A stretch of 64,000 nt of DNA from Paracoccaceae bacterium. GTDB taxonomy: Bacteria > Pseudomonadota > Alphaproteobacteria > Rhodobacterales > Rhodobacteraceae. The position numbers and the translations under genes are program-made. Shown one piece after another: positions 25,796 through 35,395 of the stretch. The notes under the pieces are model-generated. The model saw nothing but the letters and a program-made list of their open reading frames with translations, had not been told where the DNA came from and ran no database searches. The stretch covers positions 37,389 to 101,388 of the forward strand of contig JALEGX010000064.1 in assembly GCA_022763485.1 (NCBI GenBank). Direction: 5' to 3'. Numbering within the stretch: the first letter of the stretch is position 1; every line of letters begins with the position of its first letter.

Positions 25796-26767
25796 ATGAA
25801 GCCGGAACGTACCGTCAGTCTGGGCCCTTCAGAGGCCGATCTGGACCAAGCAGCAGCCTTGCTGCGGGACGGGCATCTTGTGGCCTTTCCCACGGAAACG
25901 GTTTACGGGCTGGGGGGCAATGCGCTGTTGGGGAATGCTGTGGCGGGCATCTATGCCGCCAAGGGGCGCCCAAGCTTCAACCCCTTGATTGCACATGTTT
26001 CTTCCAAGGAAGCCGCACAGGATCTGGTGCATTGGTCGGGTCTGGCCGAACCTCTGGCCGATGCGTTCTGGCCCGGACCGCTGACGCTGGTCCTGCCGCT
26101 GAAAGAGGGGCATGGGGTGTCGGGTCTGGTCACGGCTGGGCTGGACACTTTGGCGGTCCGGGTGCCCGGACATCCAACGGCCCGCCGCCTGCTTGAAAAG
26201 GTCGCAGCCCCGGTGGCCGCCCCGTCGGCCAACCCGTCGGGGCGGATCAGCCCCACGACGGCCGCTCATGTCATGGCCGGGCTGGACGGCAGGATTGCCG
26301 CCGTGGTGGATGATGGCCCCTGTGCCGTGGGTCTGGAATCCACCATCGTCGGGCTGGCGGGGCCTGACCCCATGTTGCTGCGCCCCGGTGGTGTGGCAAC
26401 GGAAGAGATCGAAGCCGCGTTGGGAATGCCGCTGGTCCAGCGAAACGCCGCGGACCCGCTGACCGCGCCGGGTCAGATGCTGTCACATTACGCGCCCGAT
26501 GCGCCCGTCAGGCTGAACGCCAGCATCCGAAGTGGCGATGAGGTATTGTTGGGGTTCGGGGCAATGGACTGTGATCTGAACCTGTCCCCGACCGGCGATG
26601 TGACCGAAGCCGCAGCAAACCTGTTCGAATTCCTGCACCGCCTGGACGGACGAGGCCGCCCGATCGCCATTGCGCCGATCCCGCAACACGGGCTGGGCCT
26701 GGCCATCAATGACCGGTTGCGCCGCGCAGCCGCACCGCGCGACTCAGGCGTGACCGGCGCTTCCTGA
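25796..26767 (+). CDS. tsaC: Threonylcarbamoyl-AMP synthase (Sua5 type)
   Basis: The 323-residue enzyme makes threonylcarbamoyl-AMP for the t6A37 modification of ANN-decoding tRNAs. The YrdC domain covers about residues 15-205 ([34 protein letters not shown]). A C-terminal Sua5 domain follows (about 230-320), making this the long Sua5 form rather than the short TsaC. The ATG at 25796 has no good ribosome site, and the GTG at 25733 is an alternative. It is divergent from the acyl-CoA dehydrogenase. Its last 24 bases overlap the 3' end of yqgE on the other strand. Confidence 0.92.
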   Translation: MKPERTVSLGPSEADLDQAAALLRDGHLVAFPTETVYGLGGNALLGNAVAGIYAAKGRPSFNPLIAHVSSKEAAQDLVHWSGLAEPLADAFWPGPLTLVLPLKEGHGVSGLVTAGLDTLAVRVPGHPTARRLLEKVAAPVAAPSANPSGRISPTTAAHVMAGLDGRIAAVVDDGPCAVGLESTIVGLAGPDPMLLRPGGVATEEIEAALGMPLVQRNAADPLTAPGQMLSHYAPDAPVRLNASIRSGDEVLLGFGAMDCDLNLSPTGDVTEAAANLFEFLHRLDGRGRPIAIAPIPQHGLGLAINDRLRRAAAPRDSGVTGAS

Positions 26768-27301
26768 CAGGCTTAGCGGGTCCACCCCCAGCGTGTGCAG
26801 CGCCGCCTCCCATTTGTGGGCGTCATCCTCCGAGAACACCAGCTCCGCGGACGCATCGGTCGTCAGCCAACCATTGTCCGCAATTTCGCCTTCCAGCTGC
26901 CCCGGCCCCCATCCGGCATAGCCCAGCAGCATCAGCGCCTGCGCAGGCCCCTTGCCCGCCGCGATGTCTTCCAGAATGTCCAGCGTGGCGGTCATTGAAA
27001 ACGACTGATCCACCTTCATCGAATGCAGGTTGGCGTCATAATCGGTGGAATGCAGCACAAAGCCACGCGAGGTTTCCACCGGTCCGCCGAAATGGATAGG
27101 CCGTGCCTTGGTTTCCTCGGTCACGGGTTCGATCTTCAGCTGTTTCAGCAACTCACCAAAGTTCACGTCACCGGCGCATTTGTTGACGATCAGCCCCATC
27201 GCCCCGTTCTCGGAGTGAGAACACAAATAGACGACCGAATGTTCGAAACGGGTGTCACCCATGCCGGGCATCGCAATCAGAAGTTTGCCGGTGAGGTCCA
27301 T
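26744..27301 (-). CDS. YqgE/AlgH family protein
   Basis: The 185-residue protein has the family hallmarks: [20 protein letters not shown] at the start, GAMGLIVNK, and [21 protein letters not shown] in the second half. Biochemical function is unknown; AlgH was linked to alginate regulation in Pseudomonas. The ATG at 27301 is preferred to the in-frame TTG at 27307, with AAGG 8 bases upstream. Its 3' end overlaps tsaC by 24 bases. It is divergent from the DsbD-like gene at 27436. Confidence 0.9.
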   Translation of the reverse strand: MDLTGKLLIAMPGMGDTRFEHSVVYLCSHSENGAMGLIVNKCAGDVNFGELLKQLKIEPVTEETKARPIHFGGPVETSRGFVLHSTDYDANLHSMKVDQSFSMTATLDILEDIAAGKGPAQALMLLGYAGWGPGQLEGEIADNGWLTTDASAELVFSEDDAHKWEAALHTLGVDPLSLSGSAGHA

Positions 27302-27435
27302 CTGCAAGGCCTTTTATTGAACGTCTTTTTCTCACAATGCCCCCGGGCCGGGTCGGGCGCAAGTGCGACAACGGTTTCACCCAATTGAACGGATCGTGAC
27401 TTGGCTTTCCCCGTTCATGGGCCCATTTTCTACGC

Positions 27436-28248
27436 ATGAGACATTTCAGACATATCGCATTGGCCTGCGGCGCCCTGATGGCCAGCACGGCTGCCCTGCC
27501 CGCGGCCGGTCTTGATCAGCAACTGGTCGTCGTGGACGTGCTGGACGGCGGCATGGCCGAAAACGGGACCTATCAGGCCGCGCTGCGCCTGCGGCTGGCG
27601 GATGGCTGGAAAACCTACTGGCGGGCGCCGGGTGATGCCGGGATCCCGCCCATCTTTCACTGGCGCGGGTCGCGCAATGTGGGCGATGTGTCGATCAGCT
27701 GGCCCGCCCCCGAGGTGTTCGACACCGCCGGGCTGCGCACGCTCGGTTATGTCGACCAGGTCGTGCTGCCTGTGAGCGTCGCGCCGAAATCCGCAAACAA
27801 GCCGGTGCGCCTGAAAGGCCGGATTGAACTGGGGATCTGCAAGGATGTGTGCATCCCCTCCGAAGTGTCCTTTGACCAGCAGCTTGACCCGTCTTCGGGC
27901 CGCAACCCAAGCATTGCCGCCGCCCTGGCGCAGCGCCCCTATTCTGCGCAGGAGGCAGGCGTACGCTCGGCCAGCTGTCGGCTGAGCCCTACCTCCAACG
28001 GGATCCAGGTTGAGGCCCGGATCACCATGCCGTCAGCCGGAGGTCCGGAACTTGCCGTCATCGAGCCCGGTCTGCCACAGCTCTGGGCGTCGGAGGCGGA
28101 AACCGAACGACAGGGGAACACACTGGTCGCCCGCTCCGAGATGATCCACGTGTCCGGCTCTGCCTTTGCCGTGGACCGGTCCCGGATCCGCATCACCGTG
28201 CTGGGCCAGAACCATTCCGTCGACATTCAGGGATGCACCTCCGGATGA
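27436..28248 (+). CDS. Exported DsbD N-terminal-domain protein
   Basis: The 270-residue product has a signal peptide (cleavage likely after LPAAG, about residue 25) and then the DsbD/ScsB N-terminal immunoglobulin-like domain. Its marks are DGWKTYWRAPGDAGIPP near residue 60 and ELGICKDVCIPSE with a C-x3-C pair near residue 135. The membrane and thioredoxin domains of full DsbD are absent, so it probably receives electrons from a separate DsbD/CcdA-type protein in the periplasm. It is coupled by ATGA overlap to a Nudix hydrolase gene. Confidence 0.85.
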   Translation: MRHFRHIALACGALMASTAALPAAGLDQQLVVVDVLDGGMAENGTYQAALRLRLADGWKTYWRAPGDAGIPPIFHWRGSRNVGDVSISWPAPEVFDTAGLRTLGYVDQVVLPVSVAPKSANKPVRLKGRIELGICKDVCIPSEVSFDQQLDPSSGRNPSIAAALAQRPYSAQEAGVRSASCRLSPTSNGIQVEARITMPSAGGPELAVIEPGLPQLWASEAETERQGNTLVARSEMIHVSGSAFAVDRSRIRITVLGQNHSVDIQGCTSG

Positions 28249-28694
28249 CCGATGCGCCCGTCCCAAAGCTGGGTGCCATCGCCGTTGTCTGCCACCAGGA
28301 ACAGGTGATCCTTGTGCAGCGCGGCAAGGCCCCGCGGGCCGGGATGTGGGGATTTCCCGGCGGACATGTGGAACTGGGTGAAACCGCGATGCAGGCCGCC
28401 GTGCGCGAACTGCACGAAGAAACCGGCGTCACCGCGGTTGCCCGTCAGTATCTGACCAATGTCGACGTCATCGTGCACGATGCCGAGGGGCACATCGAGG
28501 CGCATTACCTGCTGGCCGCGGTCCTGTGTGAGTATGTCGAAGGCACCCCGCTGGCCGCCGATGACGCGGCCGATGCGGGCTGGTTCGCCGTCGACACGCT
28601 GGCACAAAGCGGTCTGCCGATGCTCAGCCAGGTCGAAGAGGTCGCCCGGCTGGCCTTTTCCAGGATGGATCAGGCCCGACGCGAACGGGCGTAG
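28245..28694 (+). CDS. Nudix hydrolase
   Basis: The 149-residue protein has a complete Nudix box at residues 40-62 (G-x5-E-x7-RE-x2-EE-x-G: GHVELGE, then RELHEETGV) and the preceding WGFPGG. It is a cytoplasmic hydrolase of a nucleoside diphosphate derivative, possibly ADP-ribose or an oxidised nucleotide; the substrate is not determinable. The start overlaps the upstream stop by 4 bases. The 3' end overlaps the RND permease gene on the opposite strand by 25 bases. Confidence 0.9.
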   Translation: MTDAPVPKLGAIAVVCHQEQVILVQRGKAPRAGMWGFPGGHVELGETAMQAAVRELHEETGVTAVARQYLTNVDVIVHDAEGHIEAHYLLAAVLCEYVEGTPLAADDAADAGWFAVDTLAQSGLPMLSQVEEVARLAFSRMDQARRERA

Positions 28695-31600
28695 GCCAGC
28701 GCCGCCCCCAGATACACCACGATCGTGATCAGGATGGCGCCACCCACAAAGAGGGCCAAGGCGCCCTGCATCGTTGGCAGGCCCGACAATTGCGGCAAAC
28801 GGCTGAGCAACGCTTCGGGCAAGGCCCCCTGCACCAGCACGGATCCCAGCGTCACCGCCAGCCAACCGCCCAGCAACAGCGCGCTGATCGCAACGGCCGG
28901 CCAGGGACCGCGCCGCTGACGCAACGCCCGGCGCACCGCGGCAAGGGGACGCGCCACGTCATTCTGCACGGCGACCAGAGCTGGCACCACCAGCAGCACC
29001 AGAATCATGCCGAAGCCCAGCCCGTAGACCAGCGTAATCACCGTCGGTTTCAGGAATTGCGCCTGCTGGGACTGCTCGTACATCAGCGGCGTCAGCCCCA
29101 GAACCGTGGTCAGCGTGGTCAGCAGCACCGGACGCAGACGATCAGCCGTTGCCTCGATGATCGACGGCACCAGCCCGCGATCGCGGGAGTAGCTGTCGAT
29201 GGTGGTCACCAGCACGATGGAATCGTTGATGATGATGCCGGTCATCCCGATCAGCCCCACCACGGTGAACATGCTGAGCGGCACATTCCACGCCGCGTGA
29301 CCATAGATGGTGCCGACCAGGCCGAACGGAATGATCGCCATCACCACCAGCGGTCGGGTCCAGCTGGCAAACACCCAGGCCAGGACCAGATAGATCCCCG
29401 TCAGACACAGAACCAGACCGGTTCTGGCGTCGTTGAGGAAATCATCTTCCTGCTCGCTCAGGCCGGACATCCGCCATTCGATCTGACGTTCGCTGGCGAT
29501 CTTGGGCAGGATTTCATTTTCCAGCGCGGTCATGATCGCCTCGGCGCGGGCTGGATCATCTTCGGAGATGTCGCCGGTCACCGACACCAGCCGGATCCCG
29601 TTTTCCCGCAGCACCGAGGAGAACCCGGTCCGCTGGCGCACCGACACGATATCGGCAAGCGGCACGTAAACACCGCTGGGTGAACGCATCTGCGTGCGCT
29701 CCAGGAAATCCGCCGTCAGCTCACCCGCCGGCAGCTCCACCCGGATTTCCGCGCTGCGTGGACCATCAGGATAGGTCGCGGCCTCGATCCCGTTCAGACG
29801 CGCGCGCAAGGCCCGACCAAGGGAATCGATGGTGAAGTTCAGCGCCTGCCCCTGCGCGGTCAGATCCAGGATCAGCTCTTCCTTGTCATACGACAAGTTG
29901 TCTTCGACCGCCGACACCTCGGGGAAGCGCAGAAGCGCGGTCTTTAGGTCTTCGGAGGCGGCTTTCAGCATATCGACGCTGGATCCGAAGAATTGCACAT
30001 CCAACGCGTCGCCCCCGGGTCCGGACCGCCAACCGCGGAACGACAGGGTTTCCACCATCGGGTGTTCCTGCACCCGGTCCTGCAGCTCACCAACAAAGGC
30101 AAAACTGGAATATTCCGGCCTCAGATCCGCGTCGATCAGCTCGATCGAGATGCCCCCCAAGAGGTCGGCATCCTTGTTGTCGGCCCCGCGCAGGCCCCGG
30201 CCAGCGTTGCCGCCGATTTCGGCCATGACATAGACCAGCGGATTGCGGCCATAGCGCTCTTCATATTCTTCGCCCAGCGCGTTGGTGGCGCGTTGCAGTT
30301 CTCGCATCATGGCCAGCGTATCGGCCCGGGTCGCGCCTTCGGTCATGGCGAAATTGCCGGTGACGGATCCCCGTTCAGGCGCGTTGAAGAAGCGCCATTT
30401 GACGTCGCCCCGGATGAACACCGCCATCTGGCTTGCCAGAACCACAACCACGGCGGCGATCACCACATAACGCCCCCAGACCACCAGCACGATGAAGGGG
30501 CGGAACAGATGATCACGCACCCAGCGGAACCCGCGGTTCACCACCCGGTTCGGCAGATCATACCAATGCTGGCGCGCCGAATGCGCGATGGCGTGGCTCA
30601 TGTGATTGGGCAGGATCAGAAAGCATTCCACCAGCGAGGCGATCAGAACCGCGATCACCGTATAGGGAATGTCCCGGATCAGTTCGCCAAACCGACCGCC
30701 GATCACGGTCAGCCCGAAGAAGGCGATGATGGTGGTCAGCGTGGCCGCAAAGACCGGCATCGCCATGCGCCGCGCCGCGTTTTCCGAGGCCACCACCGGG
30801 TGCTCGCCCAGCCGCCGGGCCCGGAAATCCGCGTGCTCCCCCACGACAATCGCGTCATCGACAACAATGCCCAGCGTGATGATCAGACCGAACAGGCTGA
30901 CCATGTTGATCGTCAGACCAGCCGCATACATGATCGCAATGGCCGACAGCATCGCCGCGGGAATGCCCGCCGCCACCCAGAAAGCAATGCGCGCGTTCAG
31001 GAACAGGAACAGCAGGGCCACGACCAGCAGCAGACCCACCACGGCATTGTCGATCAGGATATCCAGACGTCCGGTGATCGCCTCGGCCCGGGTCCGGATC
31101 AGTTCGACCGTGACACCCTTGGGCAGCGAGCGCTGAAGCTCTGCCGCCACATCTTCGACCGTGTGCTGGATGCCGATCGCGTCCCCCTGATTGGAGCGGT
31201 CCACGCGGATCGACATGGCCGGGTTATCCCCGACAAAATAGCTGCGCTCGCGGTCGACCCCTTCCACCCGCACCACCGCAACGTCCCCAACCGTCAGGTT
31301 GGACCCATCCGGGTTGGAGCGCAGAACGATGGCTTCCAGATCATCGGCGCTGCGCTTGGCAACCCCGGTTCGCACCCTTGCGTTGGCCCCGGTCACATCG
31401 CCGGCGGGGTCGGCTTCGACCTCCTCACCGATGGCACTTGCGATGTCTGACAACAGGATGTCATGGGCAATCAGGTTGGCCGAGGGCACCTCGACCACGG
31501 TTTCCGGTGCGGCCAGTCCACGGATGGTGGTGCGTGTCACCCCCGCCTCGAACAGGCGGGCGACGAATTCATCGGTAAAGATCGCCAATTGCGCGGGTTC

Positions 31601-32062
31601 AACCGGGCCGGTCAGCACCACATCTGTCACCCGGTCGCGCCAGACCACGCGGCGGACCACCGGATCATCGGCCTCTTCCGGCAGGATGGTGATGGAGTCG
31701 ACAGCCGTCTGCACATCATCAGTGGCCCGCGCCATATCCGTGCCCGGTTCGAACTCCAGAAAGATCGAAGCGCTGCCTTCGCGGGACACCGCGCCGGATT
31801 TTTCCACGCCATCCACGGCCAACAGGGCCGGTTCCAGCGCCTGAACAATCGCTTCATCCACGTCCTCGGGACCGGCGCCATCCCAGACCACATTAACCCG
31901 GACGTTTTCCACGATCACGTCGGGAAAGAACTGCGCTCGCATCCTTGGAACAGAGGCGACGCCCAGAACCAGAAGGATGACCAGCAACAGGTTGGCAGCG
32001 GTGCGGTGACGCGTGAAGTAGCTCAGGATGCCCCCGGCGGAACGCGGCAGATCACGGATCAC
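28670..32062 (-). CDS. RND-family efflux permease (AcrB/MexF class)
   Basis: The 1130-residue inner-membrane pump has the usual two-fold layout: TM1 near residue 25, a large periplasmic loop, a TM2-6 block (about 340-500), TM7 near 550, a second loop, and TM8-12 (about 900-1060). GIVVDDAIVVGE in TM4 holds the proton-relay aspartate pair. It is about 80-90 residues longer than typical AcrB because of an extra C-terminal pair of hydrophobic segments after about 1060. The adaptor gene lies 4 bases upstream. No outer-membrane channel gene is adjacent, so a shared TolC-like channel is presumed. Confidence 0.93.
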   Translation of the reverse strand: MIRDLPRSAGGILSYFTRHRTAANLLLVILLVLGVASVPRMRAQFFPDVIVENVRVNVVWDGAGPEDVDEAIVQALEPALLAVDGVEKSGAVSREGSASIFLEFEPGTDMARATDDVQTAVDSITILPEEADDPVVRRVVWRDRVTDVVLTGPVEPAQLAIFTDEFVARLFEAGVTRTTIRGLAAPETVVEVPSANLIAHDILLSDIASAIGEEVEADPAGDVTGANARVRTGVAKRSADDLEAIVLRSNPDGSNLTVGDVAVVRVEGVDRERSYFVGDNPAMSIRVDRSNQGDAIGIQHTVEDVAAELQRSLPKGVTVELIRTRAEAITGRLDILIDNAVVGLLLVVALLFLFLNARIAFWVAAGIPAAMLSAIAIMYAAGLTINMVSLFGLIITLGIVVDDAIVVGEHADFRARRLGEHPVVASENAARRMAMPVFAATLTTIIAFFGLTVIGGRFGELIRDIPYTVIAVLIASLVECFLILPNHMSHAIAHSARQHWYDLPNRVVNRGFRWVRDHLFRPFIVLVVWGRYVVIAAVVVVLASQMAVFIRGDVKWRFFNAPERGSVTGNFAMTEGATRADTLAMMRELQRATNALGEEYEERYGRNPLVYVMAEIGGNAGRGLRGADNKDADLLGGISIELIDADLRPEYSSFAFVGELQDRVQEHPMVETLSFRGWRSGPGGDALDVQFFGSSVDMLKAASEDLKTALLRFPEVSAVEDNLSYDKEELILDLTAQGQALNFTIDSLGRALRARLNGIEAATYPDGPRSAEIRVELPAGELTADFLERTQMRSPSGVYVPLADIVSVRQRTGFSSVLRENGIRLVSVTGDISEDDPARAEAIMTALENEILPKIASERQIEWRMSGLSEQEDDFLNDARTGLVLCLTGIYLVLAWVFASWTRPLVVMAIIPFGLVGTIYGHAAWNVPLSMFTVVGLIGMTGIIINDSIVLVTTIDSYSRDRGLVPSIIEATADRLRPVLLTTLTTVLGLTPLMYEQSQQAQFLKPTVITLVYGLGFGMILVLLVVPALVAVQNDVARPLAAVRRALRQRRGPWPAVAISALLLGGWLAVTLGSVLVQGALPEALLSRLPQLSGLPTMQGALALFVGGAILITIVVYLGAALAYARSRRA

Positions 32063-32066
32063 CCGC

Positions 32067-33524
32067 TTACCCTCCGATCCGGGCTTCGATGCGCTGCACC
32101 AGCTTCGCGGGAACCTGCTGGGCCGCCAATTGGGTCAGGACCTGCGTCTTGACCTCCTCCGGCATACGGTTGTTCGATTTCACGAATTCCACCAGGCGGG
32201 CCCGGCGCTCATCCGTCAGTTCCAGCATCGAAGCCACGGGTTCGGCGCGGGCCTCCGACCTGAGCGGGCGCACCTTGATCCCTGCCCCCAAGAGCGGCGT
32301 GCGGCCGGTCACGACCTCTTGCCCTTCCAGTCCGTCACCACGGACCAGAATGTCATCCCCCTGGCGACGCACCAGTTCAACCGGGATGGAGACCAGGCGA
32401 TCCTCCTCTCCCAGCACCAGAACGGTGCGGGCCGCATCCAGCGCAGACGCAGGCAAGCGCACCACATTCGCCACCTCGGGTTCCTCGACAAAGACGGTGA
32501 CGAAATCTCCCGGTTTGAAGCCCGGCGCGGTCGACAGGCGGGCATAGACCAGACGCCCCGACTGCCCCTCACCAGCGGCCCCGCTGTCGCGCGAAATCCG
32601 CCCCGTGGCACGGATATCCGCGCCCAGCGCATCCAGCGATACCTCAACCGGCGCCTTAATCAGGGTTCCGTTGGCGTCCAGCAGCCGGGCATATTGCGTG
32701 GTCGAAATGCGGAACGCCACATCCAGCGCCTGCGGGTCGATCAGTTCCGCCAGCTTTTCATTGGCCGCCACCAGCCGTCCTTCGACCAGCGTCACATTTT
32801 GCAGCGTGCCGTCGAAGGCTGCACGAATTTCGCTTTCCTCAAGGTCCCGTTCCGCCGTTCCCATGGCCAGTTCCGCCCGGGCCAGCCGAGTCTTGGCCTG
32901 ATCCACGCGGGCTTCGGCCTGGGCCAGGGCCTGACGGCGCGACACGACAGATTGCCGGGCCTGAACCGCGGCCAGTTCGGCGGTTTCCACGGCGGCGGCG
33001 GTGCCGACACCGCGGGCCTGCAGGTCCTGCTGACGCCGGAACGCCCGCTGGCGCAGTTCGGCCTGATCCTGTGCGGCCACCAGTTCATCCCGCGCCAGAT
33101 CAAGGGTCCGTGCGGCATCCCGCTGCTCGGCCTCGGCGTCCAGCACATCCGTTGCAGCGCGGTCCAGCGCAGTCTGCGCATCTGCCGGATCAATCTGCAC
33201 CAGCAGATCCCCCTTGCGGACGACGCCACCATCTTCGAAATTTTCGGCCAGCTGCACCACGCGCCCCGGCAGTACCGAGCGTAGCTCCAGCGTCTTGCGG
33301 CTTTGCACCTGGCCAAAGGCCTGCAATTGCGGCGAAACGGTCTGCGCCTTGGCCGTGACAAGGTTCACCGCAAAAACCCGCTCGCGCGGGGGCGGGGCCG
33401 GACGTTCGTTCGACAGGCGGTCCTGCACGGCACCAAAAATCAGCTGCCCTGCATAAAGCAGCAGGGCAAGCGTGACGGAGGCCAGGAAGATCCCGACAAG
33501 GCTTTGACGCAAAAACCGCATCAT
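32067..33524 (-). CDS. RND efflux periplasmic adaptor (membrane fusion protein)
   Basis: This 485-residue adaptor has an N-terminal membrane anchor (residues 5-30), a lipoyl-like half near 80-110, and a long alpha-helical hairpin (about 120-220, rich in RDAARTLDLARDEL-type heptads). The second lipoyl/barrel half and membrane-proximal domain follow to about 400. It bridges the RND permease to an outer-membrane channel. AGAAGGGA precedes the double ATG at 33524. It is the first gene of a two-gene efflux operon, with no local regulator in the 105 bases upstream. Confidence 0.92.
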   Translation of the reverse strand: MMRFLRQSLVGIFLASVTLALLLYAGQLIFGAVQDRLSNERPAPPPRERVFAVNLVTAKAQTVSPQLQAFGQVQSRKTLELRSVLPGRVVQLAENFEDGGVVRKGDLLVQIDPADAQTALDRAATDVLDAEAEQRDAARTLDLARDELVAAQDQAELRQRAFRRQQDLQARGVGTAAAVETAELAAVQARQSVVSRRQALAQAEARVDQAKTRLARAELAMGTAERDLEESEIRAAFDGTLQNVTLVEGRLVAANEKLAELIDPQALDVAFRISTTQYARLLDANGTLIKAPVEVSLDALGADIRATGRISRDSGAAGEGQSGRLVYARLSTAPGFKPGDFVTVFVEEPEVANVVRLPASALDAARTVLVLGEEDRLVSIPVELVRRQGDDILVRGDGLEGQEVVTGRTPLLGAGIKVRPLRSEARAEPVASMLELTDERRARLVEFVKSNNRMPEEVKTQVLTQLAAQQVPAKLVQRIEARIGG

Positions 33525-33629
33525 AATCCCTTCTGCTGGCGCGTGCGCTGACTGCCTATAAGGTAGGTCCGGTCAGGAAATTCGCCAACCCACGAATGCG
33601 TTTATCTGCATATTCAACGCAGGGGCGCT

Positions 33630-34172
33630 CTACTTCCGTCGCTTGTGTTCCTCAAGACGCGGAAAAATTTCAACGAAATTGCAGGGCATGTGACGGTAGT
33701 CCAACTGCTTGGACAGGATCCCGTCCCAGGCGTCCTTGCAGGCGCCGGGGCTGCCCGGCAAGGCAAACAGATAGGTGCCACCGGCAACGCCGCCCGTGGC
33801 ACGGGACTGTACCGCGCTTGTGCCGATCTTCTCCATCGAGATCAGGGTGAAGACGGTTCCGAATGCTTCGATCTCTTTTTCATAGACATCACGGTGCGCT
33901 TCGACCGTCACGTCACGCCCCGTCAGCCCGGTCCCCCCGGTCGAGATTGCAACATCAATCTCCGGATCCGCGACCCAGCCGCGCAGCGTGTCCGCGATAT
34001 CGGCCCGTTCATCGCGGACGATCTTGCGGTCCGCCAGAATGTGACCCGCGGCCTGCAACCTGTCGACCAGCACCTGGCCCGACCGGTCATCCTCCATGGC
34101 CCGGCTGTCGGACACGGTCAGAACCGCGATCCGGACCGGAATGAATTCTCTGCTCTCATCAATGCGTGACAT
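33630..34172 (-). CDS. moaB: Molybdenum cofactor biosynthesis protein B
   Basis: The 180-residue MoaB/MogA-type protein has the molybdopterin-binding core: TVSDSR at about 19-24, STGGTGLTGRDVT near 77-89, and ALPGSPGACKDAW near 140. It likely adenylylates molybdopterin before molybdate insertion by MoeA (14705-15961), which lies at a distant locus. It is the last gene of a tight minus run udg, phosphoesterase, lysE, moaB, 6 bases after lysE. Confidence 0.93.
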   Translation of the reverse strand: MSRIDESREFIPVRIAVLTVSDSRAMEDDRSGQVLVDRLQAAGHILADRKIVRDERADIADTLRGWVADPEIDVAISTGGTGLTGRDVTVEAHRDVYEKEIEAFGTVFTLISMEKIGTSAVQSRATGGVAGGTYLFALPGSPGACKDAWDGILSKQLDYRHMPCNFVEIFPRLEEHKRRK

Positions 34173-34178
34173 CGGTGG

Positions 34179-34799
34179 TCATGCCCTTTCCAAAACGGCC
34201 AGCCGCAAGGCCAGACCTGCAAAAATTGCCCCTGAGACCCGACCCAGCCAGCGCCCGGCGGCTTGGTTGCCGGTCAGGAAACGACCCAGCGACCCGGCAA
34301 AGACCCCGACCGCGCCGTTTATGCAGAAGCCACCCACGCTCATGATCACGCCAAAGATCAGGAACTGCACCAGAATGGAGCCCGCTTCGGGGTCCACGAA
34401 TTGGGGGACGAAGGCCAAAACAAACAGGATCACCTTGGGGTTGGCCAGATTGACCAACAGCCCGTCGCGAAAGGCACGGCTGGCCCGCACCACCTGCGGC
34501 GCATCGCTTTGCACCGGGCCTTTGAGCGCCCCCCACGCCAGATACAGCAGATAACCAACCCCGATCCAGCGGATCACCTCGAACAGCCACGGCATGGCGG
34601 CAACAGCCGCCCCAAGCCCAAGCCCCGCCAGCGCCACATGCACCATACCCCCGGTAGAGATACCAGCGCTGGCGGCCAGAGCGGCGCGGGTTCCCCCACG
34701 CATCCCTTGCCCAAGTGAAAACATCATGTCAGCCCCGGGCGTCAGGTTCAGCGCCAGCGCCGCAGGAACAAACGCCAGTAGGGTCAGGGTCTCAATCAT
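34179..34799 (-). CDS. LysE/RhtB-family exporter
   Basis: The 206-residue inner-membrane protein has six hydrophobic segments and the LysE-family NLTPGADMMFSLGQGMRGG motif near residues 18-37, plus NLANPKVILFVLAFVPQF near 117-134. It exports an amino acid or related metabolite. The start overlaps the stop of the metallophosphoesterase gene by 4 bases. Confidence 0.92.
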   Translation of the reverse strand: MIETLTLLAFVPAALALNLTPGADMMFSLGQGMRGGTRAALAASAGISTGGMVHVALAGLGLGAAVAAMPWLFEVIRWIGVGYLLYLAWGALKGPVQSDAPQVVRASRAFRDGLLVNLANPKVILFVLAFVPQFVDPEAGSILVQFLIFGVIMSVGGFCINGAVGVFAGSLGRFLTGNQAAGRWLGRVSGAIFAGLALRLAVLERA

Positions 34800-35395
34800 G
34801 GATCAATCTCGAACATATTTGCGAAGGGGCCCAGGTTGACGACCTTGGTGATGCCGATCTCACCACTTTGCCCCCACCCTTCGTGGACGTGGCCACAGAC
34901 CGCCAGACGCGGCTGCACCCGTTCGATCGCAGCCCGGATCGCCGTGGAGCCGACAGAAAAGCCACCTGACGTGCGATCCCCGATGCCCTTGGGCGGCGAA
35001 TGAAAGACCATCAGATCCGCCTGTTCACATTGGTCCAGCAGCTTCGCCGCCGCATCTTCGGTCATGTCACAGGACCAGCTGCCAAAGGGCGTCAGTGGAA
35101 TGCCATATCCCAGGCCAAACACGGTCAGCCCTGCGATCCGATGCGACTGGCCGTGCAGCACGGTCATTCCGGGCAGCGCCGCTGCGCGCAGCTCGGCTTC
35201 GCTTTCGGCGTTGCCGGGCACAACCACCATAGGTACGCGAATATCGGCCAGCAGCGCCATCGCCTCCTCAAGCCCATGCCGGCCGTTGCAGAAATCCCCG
35301 GCCCCGATGACCAGATCCGCCTTGGCGCTTTCGGCCACCAGCTCTCGCGCCCGCACGGCGCTGAGATGCAGGTCCGAGAACGCCAGGATCCTCAT
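34796..35395 (-). CDS. Calcineurin-like metallophosphoesterase
   Basis: This 199-residue enzyme has the dimetal motifs in order: FSDLHL (6-11), GDFCNG (33-38), GNAE (60-63), a histidine in FHSPPKG and CGHVHEG near residue 170. It hydrolyses a phosphomono- or diester; the substrate is unknown. It overlaps the UDG gene upstream and lysE downstream by 4 bases each. Coupling to a DNA repair enzyme may mean a nucleic-acid substrate, but that is only a guess. Confidence 0.9.
   Translation of the reverse strand: MRILAFSDLHLSAVRARELVAESAKADLVIGAGDFCNGRHGLEEAMALLADIRVPMVVVPGNAESEAELRAAALPGMTVLHGQSHRIAGLTVFGLGYGIPLTPFGSWSCDMTEDAAAKLLDQCEQADLMVFHSPPKGIGDRTSGGFSVGSTAIRAAIERVQPRLAVCGHVHEGWGQSGEIGITKVVNLGPFANMFEIDP

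Noticed and set aside
29993..31450. A 485-codon plus-strand open frame under the RND permease
   Set aside because: Same composition bias and entirely antisense to a clear RND pump; no ribosome site.
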